Positions 11,401 to 22,194 of a stretch of DNA of 64,000 bases are shown here, in pieces. The DNA is from Enoplolaimus lenunculus (Eukaryota > Nematoda > Enoplea > Enoplida > Thoracostomopsidae). The DNA lies in assembly GCA_030248215.1 (NCBI GenBank), contig JASANG010003696.1, forward strand, positions 124,001 through 188,000. Direction: 5' to 3'. The notes under the pieces are model-generated. The model was not told where the DNA came from and made no database searches. It saw only the letters and a program-made list of their open reading frames with translations. A program made the translations under genes and the position numbers. Position 1 is the first letter of the stretch. Every line of letters starts with the position of its first letter.

Positions 11401-14400
11401 CTCTGGAGAGGCTGTATAAATATCAGTCTTCCTCTTATTCGGGTCAATACAGTACTTACGTTTTGAAAGTAACATTCCAAAGTATAACCTTGCGTTATCG
11501 CTCAAGCTTTTGATGCAAGGCAAAAAACGTTTAATTTAACGGATAGTTGCAATACCGGATATATATCAGCAAAAAAGGGTTTCCGAGTGCTGGTTGAAAA
11601 TAAATAATAGTCCGCAACCGAATAACAAGGGGGGAGGTGCCCTCTGGAGAGGACAAATAAATATCAGTCCCACTTTTATTCGGGTCGCTACAGTACACCT
11701 TAGTACTTAAGTACGTGCTACTTAACCATTTTGTCGTTTTTAAAAGCGTACTTAAGTTAAGTAAATACTTAAGCCGCTGACTAAATTTGATTTGTTACAA
11801 AGTAACCGTTGAGCCATACTAACCTTGGTTTAATTGAAATTGTACACACATGGAGTCTGATTAACATAAAGCGAAACTATAACTTCCTTTTTATGACTAT
11901 AGCTCACATAGTCGTTTGTTTGTTTTTTGCTCAAAAAGTTAAGTAATTGCTTAAGTCGGTGACTTAACGGCGACTTAAGTAATTACTTGAGTATAACTTA
12001 AGTAAATACTTAAGTAAGACTTCAGAAACCCAGCCAATGTCCGTTTTCCGATTCTATTATTCTCACTATATTGAAGTTCTTACTTTGTTGATCACAAATA
12101 TATAGTACACGAATAAATATGTAATGGCCGATAATGTTCCAACGGTGTTCACAGTCACCAGTGTCTTATTATCAACTGTCAGACCGTAGTAAAGAAGTAC
12201 GAAACTGCTAAAAATGGTTATTAAAATAGATGTAAATCATTGTCTAACTTCGCGAAACTATCAGTTCCTCCGGACATTATGTAAGCACCAAGGTGCAACA
12301 GGAGGCGAAAAACACCGGAGTTGGAGGTCAACAAGACTTGCCGGAGCCGGACCTGAGGTGAAGCCGGAGGTTAGGCGAAATTAGGTAGTTAAAATGTTGT
12401 TCAATTTGTTAATATTAGCATATATATATCTGCAATGTGCTGCCAAATCGTTTGGTTTTACGTTTTTTAGGAAATCTCGGCAATTGTTTCATCGAAATTG
12501 CGCCAAAAGTTAAAACGAAACGCGCCAAACAGATAAAGTTTGTAATACTACAGAAAATTTCATAGTTTTTGCCCTGGTAAACCACCATTATAATAAAATA
12601 ATTGTTTTCTTGAATATACACTTACTGCGCAGCTTTGAAAGCTTCCAGAATGCGGAAAATCGGCCTCCGGTTCCGGTATAATTTTTGCCGGACGTTCCGG
12701 CAATTTCGGTAGTAAAATTTTGCATAATTTTGCAAAATTTATCTGTTTTAGCGCGTTTCGTTTTACGTTTGTCACAATTTTCAGGAAATAATTTCTGAAA
12801 TTTTGCAGAAAATTAGCGTAAATCAAATAAATATTGGCTAAAATTAACTAACTAACCTTCATTTTTACTTCCAACTTTCCCATCACATCCGGCTCCGGCA
12901 AGTTTCGTTGACCTCCGGCTCCGGCTCCGATTCTGGCCCATGTAAAGATAGGGGCGGAGCGTTTTTCTGTGGGACTGCAACAGAGCGAACTTAAGTTTAG
13001 ACCAATTTTTTTGTTTGGCTTAGGCTTAGGCTTTGGCTTAGGCTTAGGAATAATGCTTATAATACTGTTCCACCCCTGTTCTTTACATTGGCCGATATTT
13101 TTCACCTCCGGTTGCACCCTGGTGGGTTAGGTTTTAGGTTTAAACTGGAAATAGAAATGTTCAAGTGCCATGTATCCAAACGCTTGTATTGCTAATTGCA
13201 GTACAAGTAAAACTTATATATGCGTTGATTGCAAGACAGCGTTGAAATGTAAGATAATTTTATACCTGTTTGATAGAAACTGCCGGCGTGCCTAGCGTAT
13301 GCGTCGAACTTGAGAACCTGTCCTTCACTTGGCTTAAGATCACTATTTTTCTTTTATATATACTTGTATACTTATATATGTCGTAGGCCAATCTGCTAAT
13401 CAGGCCAAACTTATACACCAATCAGATTTGATTACTTTGACAGACACAATACCGATAAACCAAACAGCGTTGGTCTCTCTGTTGTTTTGCGACATCTCAC
13501 AATCGCGATTTGTCCTAGGCCAAACTGCTATTCGCTTCGTATAGCACATTGGCCTGGGCCAATTGGTAATTGGACTGAATAGCAGATTGGCTTACGACAT
13601 AGAGAGACTGAAATTAAATTGTTGAGTAAAACAACTTGCCATAGATAACTCATCAGCAGTGGTATAGGTGATAGATTGTCCATTGAACCGTGACGTATGG
13701 TTTTAACAAGAGTAATGCTGAAAATTAAAAACAACATTTATAATATCTCTATTTTTTATTGTTATAGTCACTATGTGCAGGATACACTGGCTTAAAACTT
13801 GAGTAGCCTAACAATCGTCTGACGGTGAACATTTTAACTCTTCGGACTGTGTATTGAAATTTTCAACATTGAAACGCTAACCCCTTCTCACATAGAGCCG
13901 ACTGAGCAACTTAGAGCAATCTGTGTAAGTGAATTAACACACAATACGCAACGTTAAGAATTTACAACACGTATTTACTGTGCAAAATCTCCATAAGACG
14001 TTTGAAACCCTTGGGCTATAGCGTCATGTGCACTGCAAAAAATGGAGATTCAAAATGGACTGTCTCCGAAATAGGATCTACAGAACTACACACAGTTAAA
14101 TACGACTCCGCCAGACTTATATTTAACTCACTGAGTCGCACGTTTGACTCTGACGGAGTGGAATTTGACTCAGTTTGTGTAGTCCGGTAGAGCCTATTTC
14201 AAAAAGACTCAATTAGACTTACCGTTTTTTGCAGTGTACAAGGATATGAACGCATTACTGATATTACAGTATAATGAGCCAGTGTTAGTTTGAGGGATGA
14301 AACAGTGGTATAAAAACATTTTACTGAGCCTAAAGCCTAAGCCCAAGACTAAGCTTTAGCGTAAGCTTTAGGCCTAAGGGAAAAAGAGTCAAAAGCTTTA

Positions 14401-14974
14401 CTCTATTGGACACCCGAGGAAACATACATACTCTATTGGAGACCCGTTGAAACAAGGTACAACCCCTCAAAGTATGGGCAAATTGATGGATTATTAGCTG
14501 TTTAAAAGTCAGCGATTACCAAAATGTGCGCATATATTTAATATACTGTGGTATCTTGGTGAAGTTTAATGCAATTTAAATCATTTATTTATTATCCAAA
14601 TTTATATATTAACCGTTTTATACTACGGTGTTTTTGCGTGCATGTGCAATTTTTACTTATAATTTTACAAAACTGTTCAAATACTTTTGCAGAAAGGCAA
14701 AAAATTGTTACACCAAGGGTAGGGTTAAGCATATCGTATTGACCAACGAACCATATACCGTTTTTTCATGGACCCAATGATGGGCCAAATTTCCATCTCG
14801 TTCAGTGTAATATTTTCTTCGTGAAACAAAAGTTTTGCCGCAGTTTTGAGGTCAGCCAAATACGACATATTTGTTTAAAAGTTCAAAATACAAAAGTAAA
14901 ACTTACGAAGGTGATACATAGAGAGAATAAGTAGTCACTTGTGTTACTATATCAAAGATTGTCATATTATCCAT
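8488..14974 (-). CDS. SLC50A1: SWEET-family sugar transporter (complete, 6 exons)
   Basis: The minus-strand exons are 14974-14907, 13717-13640, 12207-12084, 10086-9925, 8931-8812 and 8580-8488. They join in frame to 214 residues (human SLC50A1 has 221) and end KKRD-stop. SWEETs are seven-helix uniporters for mono- or disaccharides in the plasma membrane or Golgi, built from two three-helix repeats. Family marks are KTIRHGSMDN after helix 1, VNTVGTL in helix 3, PLTELQEVIGTKST before helix 6, and VPNGIGTVLSAVQLSLF in helix 7. The proline tetrad that lets the helices flex appears as P22, P42, P140 and P159. The two pocket asparagines appear as N69 and N187. The intron after exon 2 starts with GC (ATG|GCAAGTTG). 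That junction restores both frame and the family spacing, while the nearby GT sites do not. All other introns are GT-AG. I judge the gene whole. Substrate cannot be inferred. Confidence 0.93.
9154..9334. repeat. TTAGGC-bearing MITE in SWEET intron
   Basis: The ends GGCCAATG...GGGACGGAACAGTA and TGATCTTTACACGGGCC are imperfect inverted repeats. The interior holds CCTAAG units and AAGAATGAGCATATTCCTAAG. See the superfamily entry at 63587-64000 for the list of copies. Confidence 0.65.
10183..10491. repeat. MITE with ends GTCGTAGGCC / GGCCTACGA, copy 1
   Basis: The left end is ATGTCGTAGGCCAAACTGCT and the right end is ATAGCAGATGGCCTACGATA. The interior repeats GGCCAATTGG and CAGTTTGGCC, so each arm can pair. 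Other copies lie at 13379-13600 and at about 34713-34958. It sits in the third SWEET intron. Confidence 0.7.
10693..12070. repeat. Three-level nest of MITEs in SWEET intron 3
   Basis: The outermost element is a CCGGA-type repeat (GCAGGGTGTAACCGGATA at about 10695), interrupted at about 10995 and resumed at about 12036 (TGTCCGTTTTCCG). The interrupter is a MITE at 10996-12035 with ends GGCTGGGTTTC / GAAACCCAGCC and a CTTAAGTA-rich interior. That MITE is itself split by a third element at about 11027-11695 with ends GTAGTGACCCGAATAA / TTATTCGGGTCGCTAC. Intact cousins of the middle element are at 51386-51752 and 58005-58378, which shows where the split falls. The order of insertion is outer first, inner last. 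Confidence 0.75.
11215..11695. repeat. Tandem duplication of about 240 bp inside the innermost element
   Basis: Units at roughly 11215-11455 and 11456-11695 share TATAACCTTGC, TTATCGCTCAAGCT, AAACGTTTAATT, CCGGATATATATCAG and CCCTCTGGAGAGG, and each ends TTATTCGGGTC followed by a CAGTA. A related single copy is at about 47036-47480. Confidence 0.65.
12288..13125. repeat. CCGGA fold-back MITE carrying an inserted TTAGGC MITE
   Basis: The left end is AAGGTGCAACAGGAGGCG and the right end is CACCTCCGGTTGCACCCTGG. At 12935-13094 it contains a complete TTAGGC-bearing element (GGCCCATGTAAAGATAGGGG ... CCTGTTCTTTACATTGGCC), which is therefore the younger insertion. Confidence 0.7.
13379..13600. repeat. 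MITE with ends GTCGTAGGCC / GGCTTACGAC, copy 2
   Basis: The ends are ATGTCGTAGGCCAATCTGCT and AGCAGATTGGCTTACGACAT. It ends about 40 bp past the GC donor of SWEET exon 2, inside intron 2. Confidence 0.7.
13868..13985. repeat. Fragment of a CTTCTCACA-ended repeat, in SWEET intron 1
   Basis: CTAACCCCTTCTCACATAGA, then a GACTGAGCAACTTAGAGCAA phrase. It matches the ends of the tRNA-carrying element at 16464-16735. Confidence 0.45.
14031..14237. repeat. GAGTCAAATTTGACTC MITE, copy 1
   Basis: The ends are CACTGCAAAAAATGG and TTTTTTGCAGTGTAC. The interior is a near-palindrome rich in GACTC and GAGTC with CCGAAATAGG and AGCCTATTTC arms. Copies are at 14031-14237, 15102-15314, 19641-19852, 20841-21032, 26991-27193 and 61687-61910. 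All are about 200 bp, so this is one family with strong fold-back potential. Confidence 0.8.
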
Positions 14975-15101
14975 GATCAAAGTTAATTATTAACTAAAAA
15001 TGTTGCTTTTCTACGTGCATTTAAAATAGACTTTTCAGTTGTTTTGCCTTCAAGTCTCAAGCTTAATTTTCGCGATTTATTTTATGCACTCAATATTCAA
15101 C

Positions 15102-15314
15102 TACACTGCAAAAAATGGTGAGTCAAAATGACTGTCTCCGAAATAGGCTCTACGGGACTACACAAACTGAGTTAAACTCGACTGCACCAGAGTCAAATTC
15201 GACTCACTGAGTAGCACGCTTGACAGTGGCGGAGTCGAAGTTGACTCAGTTTGTGTAGTCTCGTGGAGCCTATTTCAGAGGAAGTCAATTCGACTCACCA
15301 TTTTTTGCAGTGTA
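15102..15314. repeat. GAGTCAAATTTGACTC MITE, copy 2
   Basis: The ends TACACTGCAAAAAATGGTGA and TCACCATTTTTTGCAGTGTA are perfect inverted repeats. This is the best-preserved copy of the family. Confidence 0.85.
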
Positions 15315-15972
15315 CAATTAAGGATCAATAAAATCTGCGCTGTTTACAGAGAAATTTTATTTTTGTAATCTAATACCTCAATTCATAGTCTAAGCCTAAG
15401 CCTAAGCCTAAGCCTAAACTTAAGCCTATAAACCGTGTTTGTACCTGTGGCCCAAACTTGAAGCCTATTAAGCTTAAGGCTAAGAAGCCTATTAAAAAGT
15501 CTAAAACTTAAGCTTTAACGTTCTGCCCGTGAACTTTACATAGGTTCCTGCATTTCACAATACATGTGTTTCGAGTTTTCTGATATGTTTAAAAACGGTA
15601 AAAACTAATAATAAGCTTATATCAAGCTTCAAGTACGTGCTATTTTTGAGGTAAACATTAACCAAAGTCTCGTAAAAGCATACATGTACAAAAAATGAAA
15701 TTGTCGTTCTAAACAACATTCATGTTTTACGTAGTTGAGTATATACAAAGGAACACCAAAAATATAACCCACAAAATTGCTTCAGAAACAGGAACAAGGC
15801 CCTTTTATAGGGTTCTGAACAAAACTACTACTGTTTCGTAGGGCTAAAAAATTTTTTCATTAGCTACGCTGGCTCGTATAACCATTTCTTGCCTTTAATA
15901 ACCTTGCAGAATACGCCTTTAATACCGCGCCGTAGCCAAGGAACCGTCGAAAACGTTTGCCCGTTAAAGTGT

Positions 15973-16163
15973 GGCCCATGTAAAGATTAAGGGTGGAGAG
16001 TTGTTCTCTGGTACTAGAATAGAATAAGCTTAAGCTTTAGACTAATTTTTTTCGCTTGGGTTAGGCTTAGGCTTAGGCTTTGGCTTAGGAATATGCTCAT
16101 TCTTATTCTTAGGCTTGGGCTTAGGAATATGCTTATGAGACTGTTCCGCCCATGTTCTTTATT
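15973..16163. repeat. TTAGGC-bearing MITE
   Basis: The left end is GGCCCATGTAAAGATTAAGG and the right end is CCGCCCATGTTCTTTATTG. The interior has a (TTAGGC)n-like tract with GGAATATGCTCATTCTTA. A second, degenerate GCCTAA tract lies just upstream at about 15385-15500. Confidence 0.65.
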
Positions 16164-16463
16164 GCAAACTGCAGTTGCAAAAATTGCTAAATTCTATGAT
16201 GCATCTCATGAACCGTGCTTGAGCCGCCAAACATATTGAGTTGATAGAGGGCATAAGTCTTGATTTACTCTGAGGTCATGTCGAAGACTGGAAATACATA
16301 CAGCAAGAAAAAAAGCACTACAAAGCAAAATGAAACCTTGTGGTTTATAGTGTTTGTCAATATATACAAATATGTTAAAAACCTTAAAACCCATCATAGA
16401 TTTGTGTAGTTGTCCATAGGAAGCTTTTGCACTGTGGCAGACTCTAAACTTTTTTGGCCAATA

Positions 16464-16735
16464 TTAACCCTTTCTCACATGAATATTTTCTATTTTGCCT
16501 GAGACCTACTTTTATGGTAGGATTCGAACTCCAATGACTGGAGTGGGAGGCGTATACCATGACCACTCAACTATAGAAGCTTGACGCTCGAGCCCGAGGG
16601 GGCTCTAACGTCTTGTAGTAATTTAGTACTATGTATATGTGTTGCAATTGTTAAACACGGTGCGATATATATTATTTAACGTATTTACACTGCGCTGAGT
16701 TGCCTATAGGCAACTCAATGTGAGAAGGTGTTAAG
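16464..16735. repeat. Short element with inverted ends that carries a tRNA-like sequence
   Basis: The ends TTAACCCTTTCTCACAT and TGTGAGAAGGTGTTAA are inverted repeats. Inside, on the minus strand at about 16580 to 16503, is a tRNA-like stretch with A box TAGTTGAGTGGTC, a CGCCTCCCAC loop region and a B box GGAGTTCGAATCC. The phrase TTGACGCTCGAGCCCGAGGG beside it recurs near 21090 (ATGACGCTCGAGTCCGAG), so the composite has spread. Confidence 0.6.
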
Positions 16736-16744
16736 GGCGTAGCA

Positions 16745-16997
16745 CACTAAATTTCTATGAGTTAACTAATCAACTCAGACGGAAAGTTGGTTATTTCTGA
16801 GCTTATAAACAGTAAACTTTAACTCACTCTGAGTTGACTTGATTCTCACTTTGAGTTGAGTTGACTCCGGCGAAGTTGATTAAATAAATCGGATTGAGTT
16901 GATTCTACTCAAAATTGTGAGTTCTGATAGTCCTAACTCAGACTGAGTGATTCAATTCATTTTGAGTTAAAATCAACTCACTGGAGTTTACAGTGTA
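16745..16997. repeat. AACTCA/TGAGTT MITE, copy 1
   Basis: An element of about 250 bp built of TGAGTT and AACTCA repeats, right end AACTCACTGGAGTTTACAGTG. Copies are at about 16745-16997, 19186-19285 (partial), 20476-20730, 24638-24886, 25034-25266, 27646-27890, 41345-41545 and 45293-45542. Good copies have ends CACTGTAAATTCCAGTGAGT and its inverse. Confidence 0.75.
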
Positions 16998-16999
16998 GT

Positions 17000-18242
17000 A
17001 TAAGCATAACGCTAAGCCCGAACTAACACCAAACTCTGAATAAAAATTTAGTCGAAAGCTTAAATTGTTATCCAAGCTAGACGCGTGTTTGTTATGTAAG
17101 CCAGTACGAGCGTATCTGAGGCAACGTATCGGGACTCGCATCCTTTTGCATTCGTCCGTCGTTGAAGCTCTTGTGGCTGTGAACGAAGCCACACTGAACA
17201 ATATTTGATGAAATATGAAAAATAGTGTAATGTTAATATGATTTGTTTTATGGTTGGTATTCTGCTCCAAACCTAAGTATATAAAATTAGCAGACTCGTG
17301 CCATTGTGGGCCTGACCCAGGCCGAGACTGATGGGCTCGCAACGGGCCCTAAAAAGCCGGGCCGATGCCAACCTGGGTCACATTTCGTTAAGCAAATAAT
17401 GACGCTTGCGTCAGAGTTATGCCAGTGGCTGAACAACTGTGATTTCGGTGCATGCTGAATAATTCAACTCAACGAGGGCGTTTTTGTTAAATTTTGTATT
17501 TTTATTTTCCAATCCGCGGACGCCAAAGTTAAAACTGAAGTTGTTTTAATTTTCTGGAACCTAAAAATTTTGGTACAAACATCGCCTGAATCTGGGACCC
17601 ATATTCTCAAATACGGATCACAGCTATCGCCAGTTGAGCGATAGGTTTTCAACCTGACAAAATGCTTCAATTGCGGATTTTAAAATAGGCACTGCGGTGG
17701 ATCGTAGGTTACACCAAATACGAAAAATGGCACACAATTTCTAACCCAACCATTGACCAGTTTGAAGGAAAATCCGGACCTGGTCCAAGCTTCCATTATA
17801 CATCTAAATTCTCAAAAAAAAGCAGAAAATGAGTATACAACTGTTTCACTATCAATTTTAAGCGTTCGCATTACGTTTCTCTTTTTTTACAATATTATGT
17901 TATCTACAAAGCCAAAAAAGCGATAAAAGTTACAAAAATTAACACTAAATTTTAGATTTTTCAAAGGCTACCTAGGAAATTAACTAGAATGTTGAGCAAT
18001 ATATACGCAAAAAATAGTATTTTTCACTACACAAACAACGCTCTAATATGTATTGTGTAAATGATATACTATTTGTTGAAACGGTTTTCCAGCGTAAACA
18101 TGCGTCCGCGAATTTAATGTGGGCCCAAAACAAGCCATATTTAAACATCAGGCAGTAATCAAACGCGGTGTCTAACATATGGCATCAAAATCTCAAAGGC
18201 GACGCCAGGAATCAAAACCGAAATTTTGTATTAACCTTTTAG
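17000..18242. other. Spacer without recognisable gene
   Basis: AT-rich. An open frame on the minus strand at 16938-17342 runs partly through a MITE and resembles no known protein. I see no splice-site pattern supporting exons here. Confidence 0.4.
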
Positions 18243-18426
18243 GGCCAATGTTACTTTTAGGAGCGTAACCGTAGATTAAGCGTATTCCTAAGCCTTAGCC
18301 TATGTGTTGCAAAAATGAGTTCCTAAACCTAAACCTAAGCCTAAGCAAAAAATGTAATCTAGAATCTAAACTTACTCTTTTATTCACCCACCAGAAATCT
18401 GGACGCCCATTAAACTAACATGGACC
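18243..18426. repeat. TTAGGC-bearing MITE, 'GTTACTTT' subfamily
   Basis: The left end is GGCCAATGTTACTTTTAGG and the right end is TTAAACTAACATGGACC. The interior has CCTAAACCTAAGCCTAAGC and AAAAAATGTAATCTAGAATC. Close sisters are at 25373-25569, 26154-26344, 37204-37400, 58893-59077 and 62404-62587. Confidence 0.7.
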
Positions 18427-19035
18427 ACATTTAGAAACACTGAAATTGAGTTTGGTTTCTGGCTCGCTTCGTTTGCGAGCTTCCTTTTACAAAAATATAC
18501 CGCATGGCCAACATGAGAAATTTCTGAATACACCACTGTAAACATGGTTTAGAAACAAAATAAACACGTCCATCACAGTCAGGTATCGCGAAAATGGTTG
18601 CGTTGTCCGTATCCAATTTTGCTGCGAACGGGCAGCCTCATGTGAAGGTTGTATACAAGCGAGTGTAGCGAGCGAGAAATTTTTTTCGACCCATAGGTTT
18701 TATGGAGTTTATGTTAAACTATGTTTAAAAAAGCTATTTTTCTCTTCTCTCCAGAAATTTCGAGGGAGTATATCCTCTCATTGTATATATATCTTGTTAA
18801 TTGTTATCCATAAATGTAAATATTTACATTTTGCATTTTGTTCGGTACAAATATTTAATCAGAGTAAAAGCAACAAGTTGTTGATACACAACAAAGCTCG
18901 AATGGGCTTCTAGTAGTCTATGCCGTCTAAATGGTCAAAAAATTAAACAACATTTGTGCAGTGACAGATGTAGATTCGATATCAACTTTGACACGCACGT
19001 TACGCGAAACTCTTAAGACGTTTCGCAGTTGGTTT

Positions 19036-19167
19036 GTTAGATGTTAAAAATTGAGGCTTGGAGCCCTAAAGAAGAGGTCGTTAGATGTTAAAAATTGAGG
19101 CTTGGAGCCCTAAAGAAGAGGTCGTTAGATGTTAAAAATTGAGGCTTGGAGCCCTAAAGAAGAGGTC
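19036..19167. repeat. Three identical 44-bp tandem units
   Basis: The unit begins GTTAGATGTTAAAAATTGAG and ends CTAAAGAAGAGGTC. The three copies show no differences by eye, so the expansion is recent. Confidence 0.9.
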
Positions 19168-19640
19168 CTACCTTTGCACTGTAAATTTCAGTAAGTTGAT
19201 TTTAACTCAGAATGAGGTGAATCACTCAGTCTGAAACATGACTATCAGAACTGAGAATTTTGAGTTGATTCAATTCATTCTTTTCGTTTGCCAGTTCGAT
19301 CCGTTTGGGCTTTGAGTATGCTGTGTCCGGTTTAACTACACCTGTAAGTTTCGCCTGCGGCATGATTTACATTTTTGAGATTTTGAGGCAATGTCTCTTC
19401 ACCCATGCTGAAATCGTAAACAGTAGGCACAACTCGTAGCTATCACAAACAAACAAAACTTAAACCTGGAATAAATTCATTTATGTTGAACCTAACTATA
19501 AAATATTTATTGTTCAAAAACCCCATTGACCGGTGAGAAAATCTGAGATGATATAAATCCGATTTACTAGCAAAAGATTTTGCTGTATTTTTCTGAAAGG
19601 CAATTGAACCCAAATCATCTGAACCGCTTTAATAACTGTA

Positions 19641-19852
19641 CACACTGCAAAAATCGTGAAGAAATTGACTCTTTCTGAAATATTCTCTACTGGACTACAC
19701 AAACTGAGTCAAATTCGAATAAGCAAGGGTCAAATTTGACTCACTGTGTCGCACGTTTTAATCTGGCGAAGTCGAACTCGACTCAATTTGTGTAGTATCG
19801 TAAAGCCTATTTCGGAGACAGTCAATTTGACTCACAATTTTTTGTAGTGCAC
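19641..19852. repeat. GAGTCAAATTTGACTC MITE, copy 3
   Basis: The ends are CACACTGCAAAAATCGTGA and TTTTTTGTAGTGCAC. The interior has the CCTATTTCGGAGACAGTCAA arm. More diverged than the copy at 15102-15314. Confidence 0.75.
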
Positions 19853-20387
19853 AGGAGCTGTCTAGAATACAACTGCAACCAAAGTAGTTTCAACTAGTGA
19901 TTCAATCTGAACATTGACCAAAATGATAACAGTAGGCAACATTTTAGATTTCAGTTGAAATTTAGAATCGAAATCTAAATATGGTTAAAGATATTAAATC
20001 GGTGATGTCACAATGTTTTTAGCTTTTTCTGAGATGAGCACTACTGATCGGTGCGCAGCGCTAGAGTTTATCTGTTCTGATTTTTGATTTCCTTGAGTTT
20101 ACGTTCGGACTACAACTCAACAAAGCAAGGATGGATAGTCGTAACTGGGGTCATATTCACACCGGATTAACACGAAACCAAAATTTGTACCAAGATTAGT
20201 GCTAAAATTGCGTTTGGCCTGGCGCTCGCTTCGCTCCCAGGATTTTTCTTTATGCTGCACATAATTAAATTATTTCACATGCAGAAAGTTCATTTTGACA
20301 CGTTTTGTGCTATTTTCAAAATTTTTTGAAGTGATCAGGGGCCGCATTTGCCATTTTGGATGACCTCTGATATCCTAGCGGCGGTCG

Positions 20388-20782
20388 ATGTAATGAACAG
20401 GGGCGGAACAGTGTTACAAGCATATTTCTAAGCCTATGCCTAAGCCAAGCAAAAAATAAGTCTAAAGCATACGCTTACACTGTGAATTTCAGTGAGTTGA
20501 TTTTAACTCAGAATGAGTTGAATCCACTCAGAATCTAAGCTCTGAATTAGCTCTTTTAGAACTCACAATTCTGAATAGATTGAACTCACTCTGAGTTAAT
20601 TAATCAACGCGCTCGGAATTAACCCAGCTCAGTGCGAGTTAATATTTATTGACAATAGCTCAGAAATTACCAGAAATAATAAATTCCCTCTCTGAGAGTT
20701 GATTAATCAACTCACTGCAATTTACAGTGTACTCTATTCTAGTCCCACATAAAAACGTCCCACCCCTGATCTAACATGGGCC
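20388..20782. repeat. TTAGGC MITE split by a TGAGTT MITE
   Basis: The left part (AATGAACAGGGGCGGAACAG ... AAGCATACGCTTAC) and the right part (ACTCTATTCTAGTCCCACAT ... CTAACATGGGCC) are the two halves of one TTAGGC element. The AACTCA/TGAGTT MITE at about 20476-20730 lies between them, so the latter is younger at this site. Confidence 0.75.
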
Positions 20783-20840
20783 CCATCGGCGGCCCAATTA
20801 ACTTTACTTTTCTCGTATGAATATTTTATTTTGTGTATAT

Positions 20841-21032
20841 ATACTGCAAAAAATGGTGAGTCAAACTGACTCTCTCCGAAATAGTTTCTACGTGACAGCA
20901 CAAACTGAGTTAAATTCGACTTACTAATTCGCACGTTTGCCTCTGGCGGAGTCGAATTTGACTTTGTTTATGTAGTCCCGAAAAGCCTATTTTGGAGAGA
21001 GTAAATTTGACTCGCCCGTTTTTGCAGTGTAC
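20841..21032. repeat. GAGTCAAATTTGACTC MITE, copy 4
   Basis: The ends are ATACTGCAAAAAATGGTGAG and CTCGCCCGTTTTTGCAGTGT. The GACTC-rich interior is intact in outline. Confidence 0.8.
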
Positions 21033-21034
21033 GA

Positions 21035-22190
21035 ACTGCAGTTCAAGCCATTATTCGAATCGCAGGCATCGTAAGTCTGATATAGGAGCATGACGCTCGA
21101 GTCCGAGAGGGCTTTCACGGTTGGTGGAAATTTTACACTGCGCATTCGTAAAGCATAAAATCTATTTAACGCTGCTCACTGTGTATATTTATTAAATTCG
21201 CCGTGTACAGAGATTGCTCTCAGTTGCTCACAGTAACTCATTTGTGATAAGTTGTAATACTCCACGCTCAAGATTTGAGGTTAAACATCCGCGTGTAAGA
21301 GAGGGGAATAGCGACCTAGAAGCTAAATGTTCCAACAGTGATTATCTATGTTCCAGTAGCGTATCGTACAATTTGGTCGCAGAAAAAATCTGAAATTATA
21401 TAGAATTAGCCAAGTCATTGATTCCTGAATGTGCCCGCATTTCGATGTGGTTGAACCGGGGGGATTGCTTTTTTAACGGATCATCGTACTTCCCCGTGTT
21501 GGTGACTTTAAAACGTACTTTTACCTACACCAGTAACGGGTATCGCCTAAATCACCGTAGTCGACAATTTTCCATCATCATAGGTCAAAAATTGCCGAGG
21601 GTAGGCGGTTCATAAACCTATTAGACTTATAATCGTTAATGATGGTTCTATATTAAAATAGTGTGTTTGTCTGGCACCTAAACATATGGATTAGGCGCAG
21701 TGGCGGATCCAGAAATACCCAAAAGGGAGCGAATCGTAGAAGCAAATTCGTGAGCGAAGCGGACAAGAAGCCGAATCGAGCTTTAGCGCTAAGCTTTATA
21801 TGAAATCTTGATTTTGATCCCATGTTTGGAGGACCTAAGGCAGGATGCCCTCCATTGGATTCGTCAGTGTGATTAGGTAAAAGTTGTGTACCCCTGGCTC
21901 TTCTTGGAACGCATTTGTCTTAGTTTCAGCAACAGTAACGGAACAACGAAAAAAGTTGTCGCTCACAGTTAAATACCAAGCAGTGCGATACAGAACCAAT
22001 AAATTTCTAAACTGCCACACACACACATACACACACATATATAAATATATATATATATATTTATATATATGTATATGAACTGTTAAGTAGTGTAATCGCG
22101 TATCGCAACACTGAAATCTAAACAATGGATTGCTTAGCGTCTTGCTTACTGTTTGTCTACAACACCAAAAATGCTGCAGTAAAATTGAAA
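21035..22190. other. Spacer upstream of the aldo-keto reductase, repeat relics
   Basis: 21085-21120 repeats the GACGCTCGAGTCCGAGAGGG phrase of the tRNA-carrying element. A CACACACATATATA microsatellite lies at 22015-22075. I found no exon. Confidence 0.4.
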
Positions 22191-22194
22191 TTTT

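Noticed and set aside
14760-14870. Minus-strand open stretch starting MSYLADLKTAAKLL in SWEET intron 1
   Set aside because: It lies between SWEET exons 1 and 2, which already join in frame and match the family. Nothing like this stretch occurs in SWEETs.
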